In this document: piece after piece, positions 22,903 to 31,574 of the stretch
How positions within the stretch are numbered: position 1 is the stretch's first letter
Layout: every line of letters begins with the position of its first letter
Assembly (NCBI GenBank): GCA_963422655.1
Contig: OY730440.1
Location: forward strand, 558,001-622,000
From: CATQHS01 sp963422655
Lineage (GTDB): Bacteria; Actinomycetota; Acidimicrobiia; Acidimicrobiales; Aldehydirespiratoraceae
Length of the DNA stretch: 64,000 nt
Reading direction: 5' to 3'
Notes under the pieces: generated by a model
The model's database searches: none
What the model was told of the DNA's origin: nothing
The model's input: only the letters and a program-made list of their open reading frames with translations
Position numbers and translations under genes: made by a program

Positions 22903-24128
22903 GCCTGCGCCCCGGTGTCAAAGCCGACTTCCCCCTGCTCGAGCGGAAGGTGAACGGCCGTCCCATCGTCTACCTCGACTCGGCCGCATCGTCACAGAAG
23001 CCCCAGTCGGTACTCGATGCCATGACGAAGTACTACGCCACCACCAACGCAAACGTGCATCGGGGGGCGTACCAGATAGCGGCCGAGGCCACCGAGCAGA
23101 TGGAACAGGCTCGCCGAGCCGTGGCCCGGTTCGTCAACGCCAGCTCGGCCGACGAGATCGTTTTCACGAAGAACGTCACCGAGGCCATCAATCTCGTGGC
23201 CCGGTCGTGGGGGGGAGCCAACCTCGGCCCGGGCGACGCTGTGCTCATCACCGACATGGAGCATCACGCCAATATCGTCCCCTGGCAGATCATGGCCGCC
23301 GAGAGAGGATTCGAGATCCGATGGATCCCGATCACGCCCGACGGGCAACTCGATCTCGACAGCCTCGATCGGCTGCTCGACGGCGTGAAGATCCTGAGCT
23401 GCACGGCTATGAGCAACGTGCTGGGCACCCTCACCCCCATACGCAGGCTGGCCGACGCGGCCCACGGCGCCGGGGCGGTGATCTTGGTCGACGCGGCCCA
23501 GTTCGTCCCTCACCTCCCCACCGACGTGCAGACCCTGGGCGCCGACTTCCTCGGCTTCACCGGCCACAAGATGTGCGGCCCCACCGGCGTCGGGGTGCTG
23601 TGGGCCCGGGCCGAACTCCTCGACGCCATGCCCCCTTTCCTCGGCGGTGGGGAGATGATCCTCGATGTTCGCAAGGACGGTTTCCTACCCAACCAGATCC
23701 CGCACAAGTTCGAGGCTGGGACCCCGCCCATCGCCGAGATCATCGGGTTGGGAGCGGCGGTGGAATATCTGAACGGGCTGGGCATGGATCGGGTCCGCGA
23801 GCACGAGATGGGCTTGACCTCCTACGCATTGCGAACCCTGAACGAACGCTACGGCGATGATCTGGTCATCCACGGCCCGGACGAACCCGCGGCCCGGGGC
23901 GGGGTGCTGTCAATGGCTTACCGCGACGTCCACCCCCACGACATAGCGCAGGTTCTGGACCAGGACGGGGTATGTATCCGGGCCGGTCACCACTGCGCCA
24001 AGCCACTGATGCGCCAGCTCGAAGTGGCGGCCACGGCCCGAGCCTCGCTGTACGTCTACAACGACGAATCCGACATCGACACGCTGGCCGACGCTCTGGC
24101 CGTGGCCGGCGATCTGTTCGCCTGGTAG
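22899..24128 (+). CDS. sufS: cysteine desulfurase SufS
   Basis: SufS is a PLP enzyme that removes sulfur from cysteine and passes it to SufU. The 409-residue protein has the PLP-lysine motif TGHKMCGPTGVG, the HHANIVPWQ segment, and the active-site cysteine in RAGHHCAKPLM. It overlaps sufC by 4 bases at the start and is followed after 85 bases by sufU. This is the Group II desulfurase expected in Gram-positive Suf systems. Confidence 0.95.
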   Translation: MSLRPGVKADFPLLERKVNGRPIVYLDSAASSQKPQSVLDAMTKYYATTNANVHRGAYQIAAEATEQMEQARRAVARFVNASSADEIVFTKNVTEAINLVARSWGGANLGPGDAVLITDMEHHANIVPWQIMAAERGFEIRWIPITPDGQLDLDSLDRLLDGVKILSCTAMSNVLGTLTPIRRLADAAHGAGAVILVDAAQFVPHLPTDVQTLGADFLGFTGHKMCGPTGVGVLWARAELLDAMPPFLGGGEMILDVRKDGFLPNQIPHKFEAGTPPIAEIIGLGAAVEYLNGLGMDRVREHEMGLTSYALRTLNERYGDDLVIHGPDEPAARGGVLSMAYRDVHPHDIAQVLDQDGVCIRAGHHCAKPLMRQLEVAATARASLYVYNDESDIDTLADALAVAGDLFAW

Positions 24129-24213
24129 ATCCGATGCTGCGCCAACCCCGGACTCCGATCCTGCCCCGGACTGGGTCGGGGCCCGGCCCGGATCGATGGG
24201 ACAGGCGCCAGCC

Positions 24214-24699
24214 ATGACTGGGCTGGAGGATCTGTACCGGGAGATCCTTTTAGACCATTACCGCAACCCCCGCCATCGGGGCGAGCTTCAGGTGCCGCCG
24301 GCGGTACGGGCGGAGGGCTTCAACCCGTTGTGCGGAGACGAGGTGATCGTCTATCTCGAAGTCGGCGCTGACGATGCCGTAGAGGCGATCGCCATCGGGG
24401 GCCAAGGGTGCTCGATCAGTCAGTCTTCGGCTTCGATGATGTCGGCAGCGGTCAAGGGCAAGCCGGTGGCCGAGGTACGCCGGTTGGTTACAGCCTTCAA
24501 AGCGATGATGTCGATCCACTCCTCTGAGATAGGCGGAGACGTCGACGATGACGACGAGCTCGACCTCAGCGGCATGGCCCTCGGTGATCTGGAGGCATTG
24601 CGAGGGGTGGTGAAGTTCCCGGTGCGGATCAAGTGCGCCACCTTGTCGTGGAACACCCTGTTACAGGCTCTGCGAGAGACAACCAGTTCACCGAGCTGA
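24214..24699 (+). CDS. sufU: SufU zinc-dependent sulfurtransferase
   Basis: SufU accepts persulfide sulfur from SufS and delivers it to the SufBCD scaffold. The Zn ligands are present: Cys and Asp in NPLCGDE, Cys in GGQGCSISQ and Cys in RIKCATLSW. The family-specific insertion (SSEIGGDVDDDDELDLSG) between the second and third cysteines separates it from IscU. The ATG at 24214 gives the usual start MTGLEDLYREILLDHYRNP; an in-frame ATG at 24196 is possible. Its 3' end overlaps the convergent helicase gene by 12 bases. Confidence 0.93.
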   Translation: MTGLEDLYREILLDHYRNPRHRGELQVPPAVRAEGFNPLCGDEVIVYLEVGADDAVEAIAIGGQGCSISQSSASMMSAAVKGKPVAEVRRLVTAFKAMMSIHSSEIGGDVDDDDELDLSGMALGDLEALRGVVKFPVRIKCATLSWNTLLQALRETTSSPS

Positions 24700-26613
24700 G
24701 CCCGGTCCAGCGCCTTGTGCCGGCAAAGATCCGTTCTCGACGAGTCTCGCTTCGACGAGAAACCGAGACGGCACTTGGTCACGGGTTCGTCCGTATCTGT
24801 CGACTGTAGTTCTTGGCCATGAGACCATGAGCTCCCGAGAGGCCCGAGTCATTGCCACATACAGTCTACGACGTTCCTCCTCCAGCTTCCGGTCCGAGTC
24901 GGCGCGGTAGTGCGGGATCAGTCCGTCACGAGCGCCGACCAATGCAACCGCTTTGAACTCCAGGCCTTTGGCACGATCGATGGTGAGAACTCGCACGCCC
25001 GGATCAGTGGGACGGGTCCGCTGGATCTTCGTCAGATGCGCCAAGAATCCTCCGGGAGATCGATCCTGCGCGGATATCCTTGACTGGTAGCTCTTCCATG
25101 CCTCCGAAAGTGCGCAAGCGCCGTCATACCAGTCGTCGGCCTTTCCGATGGCTGTCACTTCCTCCATAACCGTTTCCAAGTAGTGACCTCCCCGTAGTCC
25201 ACGCCTGACCAGGTCTGCCAAAGATTTGAGTGATGGAAGCCCTGTACGATCCAACGAAGCGAGTGGATCATCCGGATACTCCGAACCTGTCAACTCCGAA
25301 CCTGTCAACTCTCGCAGTTCGTCGGCCACTCGACGAGCGGCTGGGGAATCGTTACTGTTCAGGCCGAAAGCAAGACAATCAACGAACAGCATTGCTTCGG
25401 GTTCCTCGAGAAAAACTCCTCTATCAGTTTGGACAACATGCTCTACTCTGCAGCGGGTGAGCACCTCCACAATCGGCTCAAGAGTCCATCGAGTCCTACC
25501 GATGACCGCGATATCCTCCGCACTGACCCGCGGATCCTCACCTTTGGCGATAGTGTCCAGGCAGAGTCCAGTCTCCATTAACTGGGAGACCCACGAAGCG
25601 ATATGCTCAGCCTCCAAGTCCGGTGACTCCGTTGCGACGAAGCTGGCCCTGCCTGGCGGTGCATTCGTTAGGGACCGGACGTCTGAAGCGTTACTATCAG
25701 TCCGGCGGGAAATAGCTTCTGCGGCACCGATAATCTCACTCGCACTGCGGAAGTTGTGGCGTAGATAGAGCGGAGTTTGAGCCGCGGCCGGCACGAGAGC
25801 TTCGGTATGTTCAAACGCCCCTCCCGCGTATTCCCTTATCGACTGTCCGTCGTCGGCCACGACGAACAAGTCGAGGCTGTCGCCGGCGAGCTGCCGTAGG
25901 AGGCTTGATTGCACTTTGGTTAGATCTTGGCCTTCATCAACCAGAATTCCCCTGTACAGAGTACGGAAATGGTTGAGCACCCATTCGTCTTTACTGAGCA
26001 ACTTCTGAAGATCCACCAGCATACCCTGGAAGTCGATGGCACCTCGCGCTCTCAAGGCCGCGTCATAGGCATCTATCAACTCACTTAGCGCTACTTCGAA
26101 GAAGCGGTAGTCCTTACTACATTCGCATTCTTTCCTGTCGTGCTGGGTTCGGTGGTCATCGATGGCGCCGAGAAGCGGTTTTACAGTAGTCCCCAAGTCG
26201 GCGCTGAGGGCATTACCCAGTCCAATAGATCGGAGGTATTCTGCAAGGATCAGCATCCGGTCGGTGTCATCGTCGAACACCACGACATCGGGATATATTC
26301 TGACTTCCTGGCCGTATCGACGCAGCCAGTCAAGCGCGAAACCGTGGATAGTATTTGCGTCAACACGCCATAGTTCTTCGGCTATCGCCTCCTGAATACG
26401 TCTTCGTAGTTCTTCGGCCGCTTTGACTGTAAATGTCACCACAAGAAGGCGAAAGGATTGGCCTGCACTGCTCTCCAGTGAGCGTATCACTCGCTGGATG
26501 AGGACTTCCGTCTTGCCGCTGCCGGCTGTGGCGAGGACGAGAACCTCACGCTCCCGCGCCGAGATAGCTCTCTGCTGATCAGTCGTGAAGGACTGAGGGG
26601 CGCGCCGGCTCAC
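24688..26613 (-). CDS. UvrD/Rep-family helicase, GajB-like
   Basis: A 641-residue superfamily 1 helicase with Walker A ATAGSGKTEVL, motif Ia TFTVKAAEEL, Walker B ILVDEGQDL, the Q-containing motif VVADDGQSIREYAG, and C-terminal motifs TIDRAKGLEFKAV and YVAMTRA. Its start overlaps the stop of the upstream OLD-family gene (ATGA). An OLD/TOPRIM ATPase followed by a UvrD helicase is the gene order of the Gabija anti-phage system (GajA-GajB). The protein is somewhat longer than typical GajB. A short tandem duplication encodes ELTGS twice. Confidence 0.85.
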   Translation of the reverse strand: MSRRAPQSFTTDQQRAISAREREVLVLATAGSGKTEVLIQRVIRSLESSAGQSFRLLVVTFTVKAAEELRRRIQEAIAEELWRVDANTIHGFALDWLRRYGQEVRIYPDVVVFDDDTDRMLILAEYLRSIGLGNALSADLGTTVKPLLGAIDDHRTQHDRKECECSKDYRFFEVALSELIDAYDAALRARGAIDFQGMLVDLQKLLSKDEWVLNHFRTLYRGILVDEGQDLTKVQSSLLRQLAGDSLDLFVVADDGQSIREYAGGAFEHTEALVPAAAQTPLYLRHNFRSASEIIGAAEAISRRTDSNASDVRSLTNAPPGRASFVATESPDLEAEHIASWVSQLMETGLCLDTIAKGEDPRVSAEDIAVIGRTRWTLEPIVEVLTRCRVEHVVQTDRGVFLEEPEAMLFVDCLAFGLNSNDSPAARRVADELRELTGSELTGSEYPDDPLASLDRTGLPSLKSLADLVRRGLRGGHYLETVMEEVTAIGKADDWYDGACALSEAWKSYQSRISAQDRSPGGFLAHLTKIQRTRPTDPGVRVLTIDRAKGLEFKAVALVGARDGLIPHYRADSDRKLEEERRRLYVAMTRASRELMVSWPRTTVDRYGRTRDQVPSRFLVEARLVENGSLPAQGAGPGSAR

Positions 26614-28382
26614 TGTCTCTCCATACCATTTGTTGTATGACTTGTTGTTGTATGACCCGTATGATCGAGAAACAGCTCAAGTTTTTGACCCAACTCGACA
26701 ATAGGCCCCGGAAGATCCTTCTTAGCCTTTAACACCAGCTTCGAGACCTGTTCGGCAGCCCAAGATTTATTATCTTTCAGAAACCCCAAGTGTAGCTTCT
26801 CCTCGGAGCGGATTTCTTTACCATTATCACGAGCCACCTGCTCTATCTCATCAGAATAGCCAGAATCGATGAGTAACTGCTCTATCTGCTTCTTACCGCT
26901 CATAACAACTTCCTCATCTCCCGGCACAAGTTTCTTATCAGTTTTGGGATGGCAGATATTATTCAGTGCCAACTGACCTGCATCATCGTTATCGGCAAAA
27001 ATCAGCCACCTCAGGTCTAAGTCGTCAGCAGCCTTGATAATAATATTCGTCTGTTCACGATTCATCGATTCACAATCAATAAATGAAACGCCCAGGCTGG
27101 CCGGGTGGAATCCAAAGTATCCGGACAGCAGGACCGGCAGTACGCATCTTTCCGTGCTCCCGTCACAAAGTACTATCGCTCTGGCAAAGAGTACCTCACC
27201 AAATGGACGTTCCACGTACCGACGAAACTGTGCAACGCGCTTGGCTGTCTTGGGAGGGAGCCCCATGACTCTGATCGATCCTGCTGAGCGCCTGAGGATT
27301 CGCACAGAACTGGGATAAGCATGCGCAACAAGCTGAGGGGAATGGGTAGAGACGATACGCTGCCCCGGCAAGCGATCCAGCAGAGCTTGCAACGCAGAAA
27401 TGGCCTGCGGGTGCAGGTGGGCCTCGGGCTCCTCTAGTAATGTGACGATTTGGGGCTGAAATCCGCTGTCCGCTCCCAGACGGAACTTGGCGAGAGTCTT
27501 GAATACGAGCATCGTGGCAAGGCTACGACTACCGAGACCCTGCAGTCGTAAAGGCAGGATAGTTTGACCGCCCTGATGGAGCACCACCTCCGCCGTTCTG
27601 GCAAGTTCCTCCAGGCGCGGCGGTACCGGCTGAAGTTCGACCTTCCCGACACTAGCCTGTGCTTCGACAATCCCGGCAAGATCCGCTTCAAGGGCGCTGA
27701 GAACTGGACTCGCCTCACGCACACGCCGAGCGATGTCGACGAGAGCGCTCTCAAGATCGCCCCGACCTTCACCCTGCTCGGGGCACTGTTCGATTTGAAG
27801 GTCAGCGAGCACTCGGCCCCACACACTGGTGCGATTCCCCAATTCTTCGACTAAGTCTCGTGACGCATGCAAAAGGTGAGCTTCGAGGTGACTCATAAGG
27901 GCAGGTCGGAGGGGAGGCGTTCTAACAGCCGCCCACTTACCGTCATTATCAGGTTGCAGAAATGACCGCCGAGTCGACAATAGACTGCCCTCTCGGCTGG
28001 GCTTGAATACGGTGCGAATTCCGACGATATCTGAACCTTTGGACGGATCACGCTGCACATTGACGAGTTGCTGTGTCAGATCCGTCGAGAATCGCTTACC
28101 CTCGGCAGGCACGACCCAAACATCAACCGATGCCGCCTCAGCCAGTGTACCGTCAGAAGTTCGGTGCAGGTCATCATCAAGCGGTCGGCGACTTCCAAGG
28201 GCGGACCATAGTGCCAGCAAGATTGATGTCTTGCCGGAATTGTTCTCACCCACGAGATAGGTAGTTCCGGGTTCCAAATCAAGCAAGATATCATCAATAC
28301 AGCGAAAGCCACATATCCCTATACGACTGATCCGTATGGTTGTGGAAGGCTTGGATACTGCCGTTGTGCTCGAATCAAGCAT
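26610..28382 (-). CDS. OLD-family ATPase with TOPRIM nuclease domain, GajA-like
   Basis: A 590-residue protein with an N-terminal ABC-type ATPase and C-terminal TOPRIM domain. Walker A is VGENNSGKT at residues 44-52. Walker B and the switch region read TLLEEPEAHLHP and RIVSTHSPQLVAHA. The TOPRIM acidic residues lie in VLCDGSTERCVLPVL (Glu) and LIFADNDDAGQLA (DxD). GajA proteins are of this class and length and nick specific DNA when nucleotides are depleted during infection. With the coupled UvrD gene this is a Gabija-like module. It is of lower GC than neighbouring genes and inserted between sufU and the folP-like gene. Confidence 0.86.
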   Translation of the reverse strand: MLDSSTTAVSKPSTTIRISRIGICGFRCIDDILLDLEPGTTYLVGENNSGKTSILLALWSALGSRRPLDDDLHRTSDGTLAEAASVDVWVVPAEGKRFSTDLTQQLVNVQRDPSKGSDIVGIRTVFKPSREGSLLSTRRSFLQPDNDGKWAAVRTPPLRPALMSHLEAHLLHASRDLVEELGNRTSVWGRVLADLQIEQCPEQGEGRGDLESALVDIARRVREASPVLSALEADLAGIVEAQASVGKVELQPVPPRLEELARTAEVVLHQGGQTILPLRLQGLGSRSLATMLVFKTLAKFRLGADSGFQPQIVTLLEEPEAHLHPQAISALQALLDRLPGQRIVSTHSPQLVAHAYPSSVRILRRSAGSIRVMGLPPKTAKRVAQFRRYVERPFGEVLFARAIVLCDGSTERCVLPVLLSGYFGFHPASLGVSFIDCESMNREQTNIIIKAADDLDLRWLIFADNDDAGQLALNNICHPKTDKKLVPGDEEVVMSGKKQIEQLLIDSGYSDEIEQVARDNGKEIRSEEKLHLGFLKDNKSWAAEQVSKLVLKAKKDLPGPIVELGQKLELFLDHTGHTTTSHTTNGMERQ

Positions 28383-28472
28383 CAGCCTGGATCCCCTTCT
28401 CTATACAACGTACACGGCCCCAGGCAATATCTTCGCCATCTTCGCCGCCGACACCTGGCCCTACTCGGCACC

Positions 28473-29249
28473 TTACCAGCCCGGTCCGATTCCCAGCCGC
28501 TGAATCACCTCGGTCACTCGGTCGGGGTCATGGCAGCGGCCGTAGTCGAACCCGGCCCGTACACAGATCTCCAGCAGTTCGTCGTGCTGGGGGGTCTGTT
28601 TCCACGGCAACGGCAGATAGACGGGCAGCCCGAAAGTCCGTAAGGCATCGAGGTTCGTGTATACCGTCTTCTGGTAGCGGTAGCGGTCTTCCCAGGCCCA
28701 GTCGTCGTGACCGAACCCGGTGCCGGGATCCAAGATGAGCTGAGAGCGGTCCATGCCGGCCCCCTCCAGCGCTGGTATCGAATCACCGAACCAGGCCACG
28801 ATGGCTTCGACCGGGTCGCCGGTGACAGGCTCAACCGCTTTGGGATCGACGCCGGGTAGGAAGGGCAACACGACAGGCACGCCTCGTTCGGCGGCCAGCT
28901 CGACCATGGCCGGGTTCTGCAAGCCATCGGCCGCGTTCATGATCGTCGCCCCGCAATCGAGGGCCCGGCGCATGATCTCGGGTTGCCAGGTGTCCACCGA
29001 GAGATCTATGCCCAAGGCGGCGACAGCCTGGATCTTGCCGTCGAGGCGGCGCCATTCTTCGTCGATACCGATCCGGGCCGCGGCCGGCGTCGACCCGGCC
29101 CCGCCCAGATCGATCCCACAGCAGCCGGCTTCGACGAGCATCTCGGCCCGGGACCGGGCCTCATCAACGGTGTACACCACCGAGAAGCGGGCCAGCGAGT
29201 CGGGTGAAGCGTTGACCACCCCGTGAAGGGCCGGACGTCGGGGGCTCAC
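28473..29249 (-). CDS. dihydropteroate-synthase-like protein (FolP2-like)
   Basis: A 258-residue TIM-barrel protein of the pterin-binding family: GVVNASPDSLARF replaces the usual GxxNxTPDSF, followed by GCCGIDLGGAGSTP, LSVDTWQPEIMRRALDCGAT and ILDPGTGFGHDD. The GTG at 29249 starts 10 bases after the stop of the gpgS-like gene. In mycobacteria a FolP2 paralogue lies directly beside the glucosyl-3-phosphoglycerate synthase gene and is thought not to be a real dihydropteroate synthase. The same pairing here supports a FolP2-like assignment, and the divergent N-terminal motif fits a non-canonical role. Confidence 0.75.
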   Translation of the reverse strand: MSPRRPALHGVVNASPDSLARFSVVYTVDEARSRAEMLVEAGCCGIDLGGAGSTPAAARIGIDEEWRRLDGKIQAVAALGIDLSVDTWQPEIMRRALDCGATIMNAADGLQNPAMVELAAERGVPVVLPFLPGVDPKAVEPVTGDPVEAIVAWFGDSIPALEGAGMDRSQLILDPGTGFGHDDWAWEDRYRYQKTVYTNLDALRTFGLPVYLPLPWKQTPQHDELLEICVRAGFDYGRCHDPDRVTEVIQRLGIGPGW

Positions 29250-29259
29250 TGTTCGTGGC

Positions 29260-30486
29260 TCACCGAACCATGTCGTCGTCGGCTCGTAGGGCTTCCAGCA
29301 GCATCGGTGACACCTCCGGTGCCGCGGCCAGCACCTGCCGCCACGACGGGTTGAGCACCGGACCGGACCGGCGGGACAGGTGCAGTTGTCCGGCCTCGGC
29401 CACACTGCGAGCAAAGGCGTCCGCAGCAGCCTCCTCAGCCGCGATGTCCACCCGGTAGCCGTTCAGCTCGGCGTCGTTGGCGTAGTGGCGGATCAGTTCC
29501 TTGGCTCTGGTACCGAACTCGTCGCCGACCCGAGCCCAGATGTCGCGGTCCATATCGGCTCCGACCTCGATGTCAGCGAGATAACCGAGGATGGTTGCGG
29601 TCACGTCGACGCTCATCTTTCGCAATCCGCCCGACGGGTCGTCGGCGGAGAGGGCCTGATGCTTGTGGTCATAGGTCCGGGCCACATCCACCTGGCAGAT
29701 CGAGGAGAGGTCGTGACGGCGGTAGACCTCCGAGAGGATCCCGATCTCGAGCCCCCAGTGATCCGGGATTTTCAGGGAAGCGGCAGTGTCGGCATCCATG
29801 GCCGACTCCCCGGCCAGCGGGTAGCGGAAGGAGTCGAGGTAGCGCAGGTACCGATGACTGCCGACGACGGCGCTCAGAGCTCCCAGCAGCGGCCCCAACA
29901 GCAACCGGGTCACCCGGCCCCCGAAGCGACCTTCGGTGACACGGGAATAAAAGCCCTTGGCGTACCGGTACCCGAACGACGGGTGCACGACCGGGTAAAC
30001 GAGCCGAGCCAGCAACGACCGATCGTAACCGACGATGTCGGCATCGTGCAGGGCGATCACCTCGGCTCGACCTCGAGCCAGCACCGCGCCCAGGCAGTAC
30101 CAGACGTTGCGGCCCTTGCCGGTCTGGATCGGCGCCAGCCCCCGGTCGGTCAGATGCCGTTGCACACGACCCAGGTTTTCGCCGTCGTTCCAGATCACAT
30201 CGTGATCCTGGGGTAACCGACCGAAGAGCTCGCGGCTGCACCGGTAGCCGGCCTCGTCGGCCTCGTCGAGTCCCACCAGCACGTAGTCGATGTAGTCGGC
30301 TCCGGCCAGCTCCGACACCACGGTGTCGAGGGCGGCAGAACCGATCTCCGAGCAGAGGCAGGGGATGATCAAGCTGACGGGTCGCTCAGGGGTCCAGGTG
30401 CGCAGGTCGCGCTCGAAGTCGTCGGCGGACCGGTGGCCTAGGTCGTGCAGGGTGGGCACGACACCGCTCTGGCTGAAGTCGGCCAC
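29260..30486 (-). CDS. GT81-like glucosyl-3-phosphoglycerate synthase
   Basis: A 408-residue GT-A-fold glycosyltransferase. The nucleotide-sugar region reads VSLIIPCLCSEIGSAAL, then QTGKGRNVWYCLGAVL, and the metal-binding triad is HDADIVGYDRSLLARLVYP. GFYSRVTEGRFGGRVTRLLL follows. These features match GT81 glucosyl-3-phosphoglycerate synthases, which make the precursor of glucosylglycerate, a compatible solute and polysaccharide primer. No phosphatase (GpgP) gene is adjacent. The start is GTG at 30486. It is divergent from the DUF2510 gene at 30582. Confidence 0.75.
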   Translation of the reverse strand: MADFSQSGVVPTLHDLGHRSADDFERDLRTWTPERPVSLIIPCLCSEIGSAALDTVVSELAGADYIDYVLVGLDEADEAGYRCSRELFGRLPQDHDVIWNDGENLGRVQRHLTDRGLAPIQTGKGRNVWYCLGAVLARGRAEVIALHDADIVGYDRSLLARLVYPVVHPSFGYRYAKGFYSRVTEGRFGGRVTRLLLGPLLGALSAVVGSHRYLRYLDSFRYPLAGESAMDADTAASLKIPDHWGLEIGILSEVYRRHDLSSICQVDVARTYDHKHQALSADDPSGGLRKMSVDVTATILGYLADIEVGADMDRDIWARVGDEFGTRAKELIRHYANDAELNGYRVDIAAEEAAADAFARSVAEAGQLHLSRRSGPVLNPSWRQVLAAAPEVSPMLLEALRADDDMVR

Positions 30487-30581
30487 GGAGCCAGTGTCGC
30501 ACGTCGAGCCAGCTCTTGGACCATCGGAGCCGGGCCCGGTACCTCCATTTTGACCGTAACCGTTATCTTTGATCTCACCCC

Positions 30582-31574
30582 ATGAGCGATCTCCCGGCCC
30601 CCGACTGGTACACCGACCCCGACGACGATCGCCGGTACCGGTACTGGGACGGCGAAGCGTGGACCGAGCACTACAGCCCCCGCCGACTCGAAGGCAAGAG
30701 GCTGCGGCCCTTGGGCCAACTGATCGCCGATGCCTTCGCGTCGATCCAGCGCCACTGGCGGGTCTACGCCGTGGTCACGCTATTGACCGCGACTGTCTCG
30801 GTGGCGGGCTCAACAATGGGTACCCTGATGATCTACGACACGATGGACGACGTTCTGGGTGGGGAACTGGACGAGATCGTGGACCGGATCTCCTCGCCGG
30901 ACTTCGATCCGAACTCGGCCGACAACCGGGAGTACTTCTCCTCTATCGAGGTGGCTTTCGGCCCCGGTCCGGTGATGCAAGCAGTGCTGGGCCTGCTGAT
31001 CATCACGTCTGCCCCCCTTCTTTCGGTCGCGGCTCTGGCTCGGATCGCCATCACCGACCTCCAGGGCCGCTCCCCCACGGCCGGGGCCGCCCTTCGGGGT
31101 GCAATGGCGCGCCTGGGGCGAGTCTTTGGAGTGTGGCTTCAGATCATCGGGTCGATAGTGGTCGTGACCGGGGTCGGGGTGGTCATGACCCTGGTCTCGC
31201 CTTTCCTGCTCATCTTGTTCGTCCCTGCGGTCATAGTCCTTGCCATCGCCTCGTTTCCACTGCTGTCGCTGGTCCCGGTGACAGCGTCGATCGCGCCTCG
31301 GGTGGCATCGCTGCGGTACACCTTCGTCCTGATCCGAGGTGCCTTCTGGCCCGCGCTGGGCCGGCTGCTGGCCATCGTGGTCTTCGTCGGCATAGTTGCC
31401 GTCGCCATCCAACTGGCCGCCTCGTCGGTTGCCGACATCGATCCAGCCATGCCCTTATCCTGGGTGGCCATGTTGACCGACCTAGTGGTCAGAGCAATCC
31501 TGAGCTTGGCGACGGTGGCAACCGTGGTGATCTACCACGACCTCGGCGGTGAAACGGCCGTCGTCGAACGATGA
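30582..31574 (+). CDS. DUF2510 membrane protein
   Basis: A 330-residue protein that begins with the DUF2510 tryptophan-rich motif (PAPDWYTDPDDDRRYRYWDG, WTEHYSPR). It continues with about five to six transmembrane helices, including WRVYAVVTLLTATVSVAG and VVVTGVGVVMTLVSPFLLI. DUF2510 is an actinobacterial membrane-associated module of unknown role. The stop overlaps the start of the downstream lipoprotein gene by 4 bases (ATGA). Confidence 0.8.
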   Translation: MSDLPAPDWYTDPDDDRRYRYWDGEAWTEHYSPRRLEGKRLRPLGQLIADAFASIQRHWRVYAVVTLLTATVSVAGSTMGTLMIYDTMDDVLGGELDEIVDRISSPDFDPNSADNREYFSSIEVAFGPGPVMQAVLGLLIITSAPLLSVAALARIAITDLQGRSPTAGAALRGAMARLGRVFGVWLQIIGSIVVVTGVGVVMTLVSPFLLILFVPAVIVLAIASFPLLSLVPVTASIAPRVASLRYTFVLIRGAFWPALGRLLAIVVFVGIVAVAIQLAASSVADIDPAMPLSWVAMLTDLVVRAILSLATVATVVIYHDLGGETAVVER

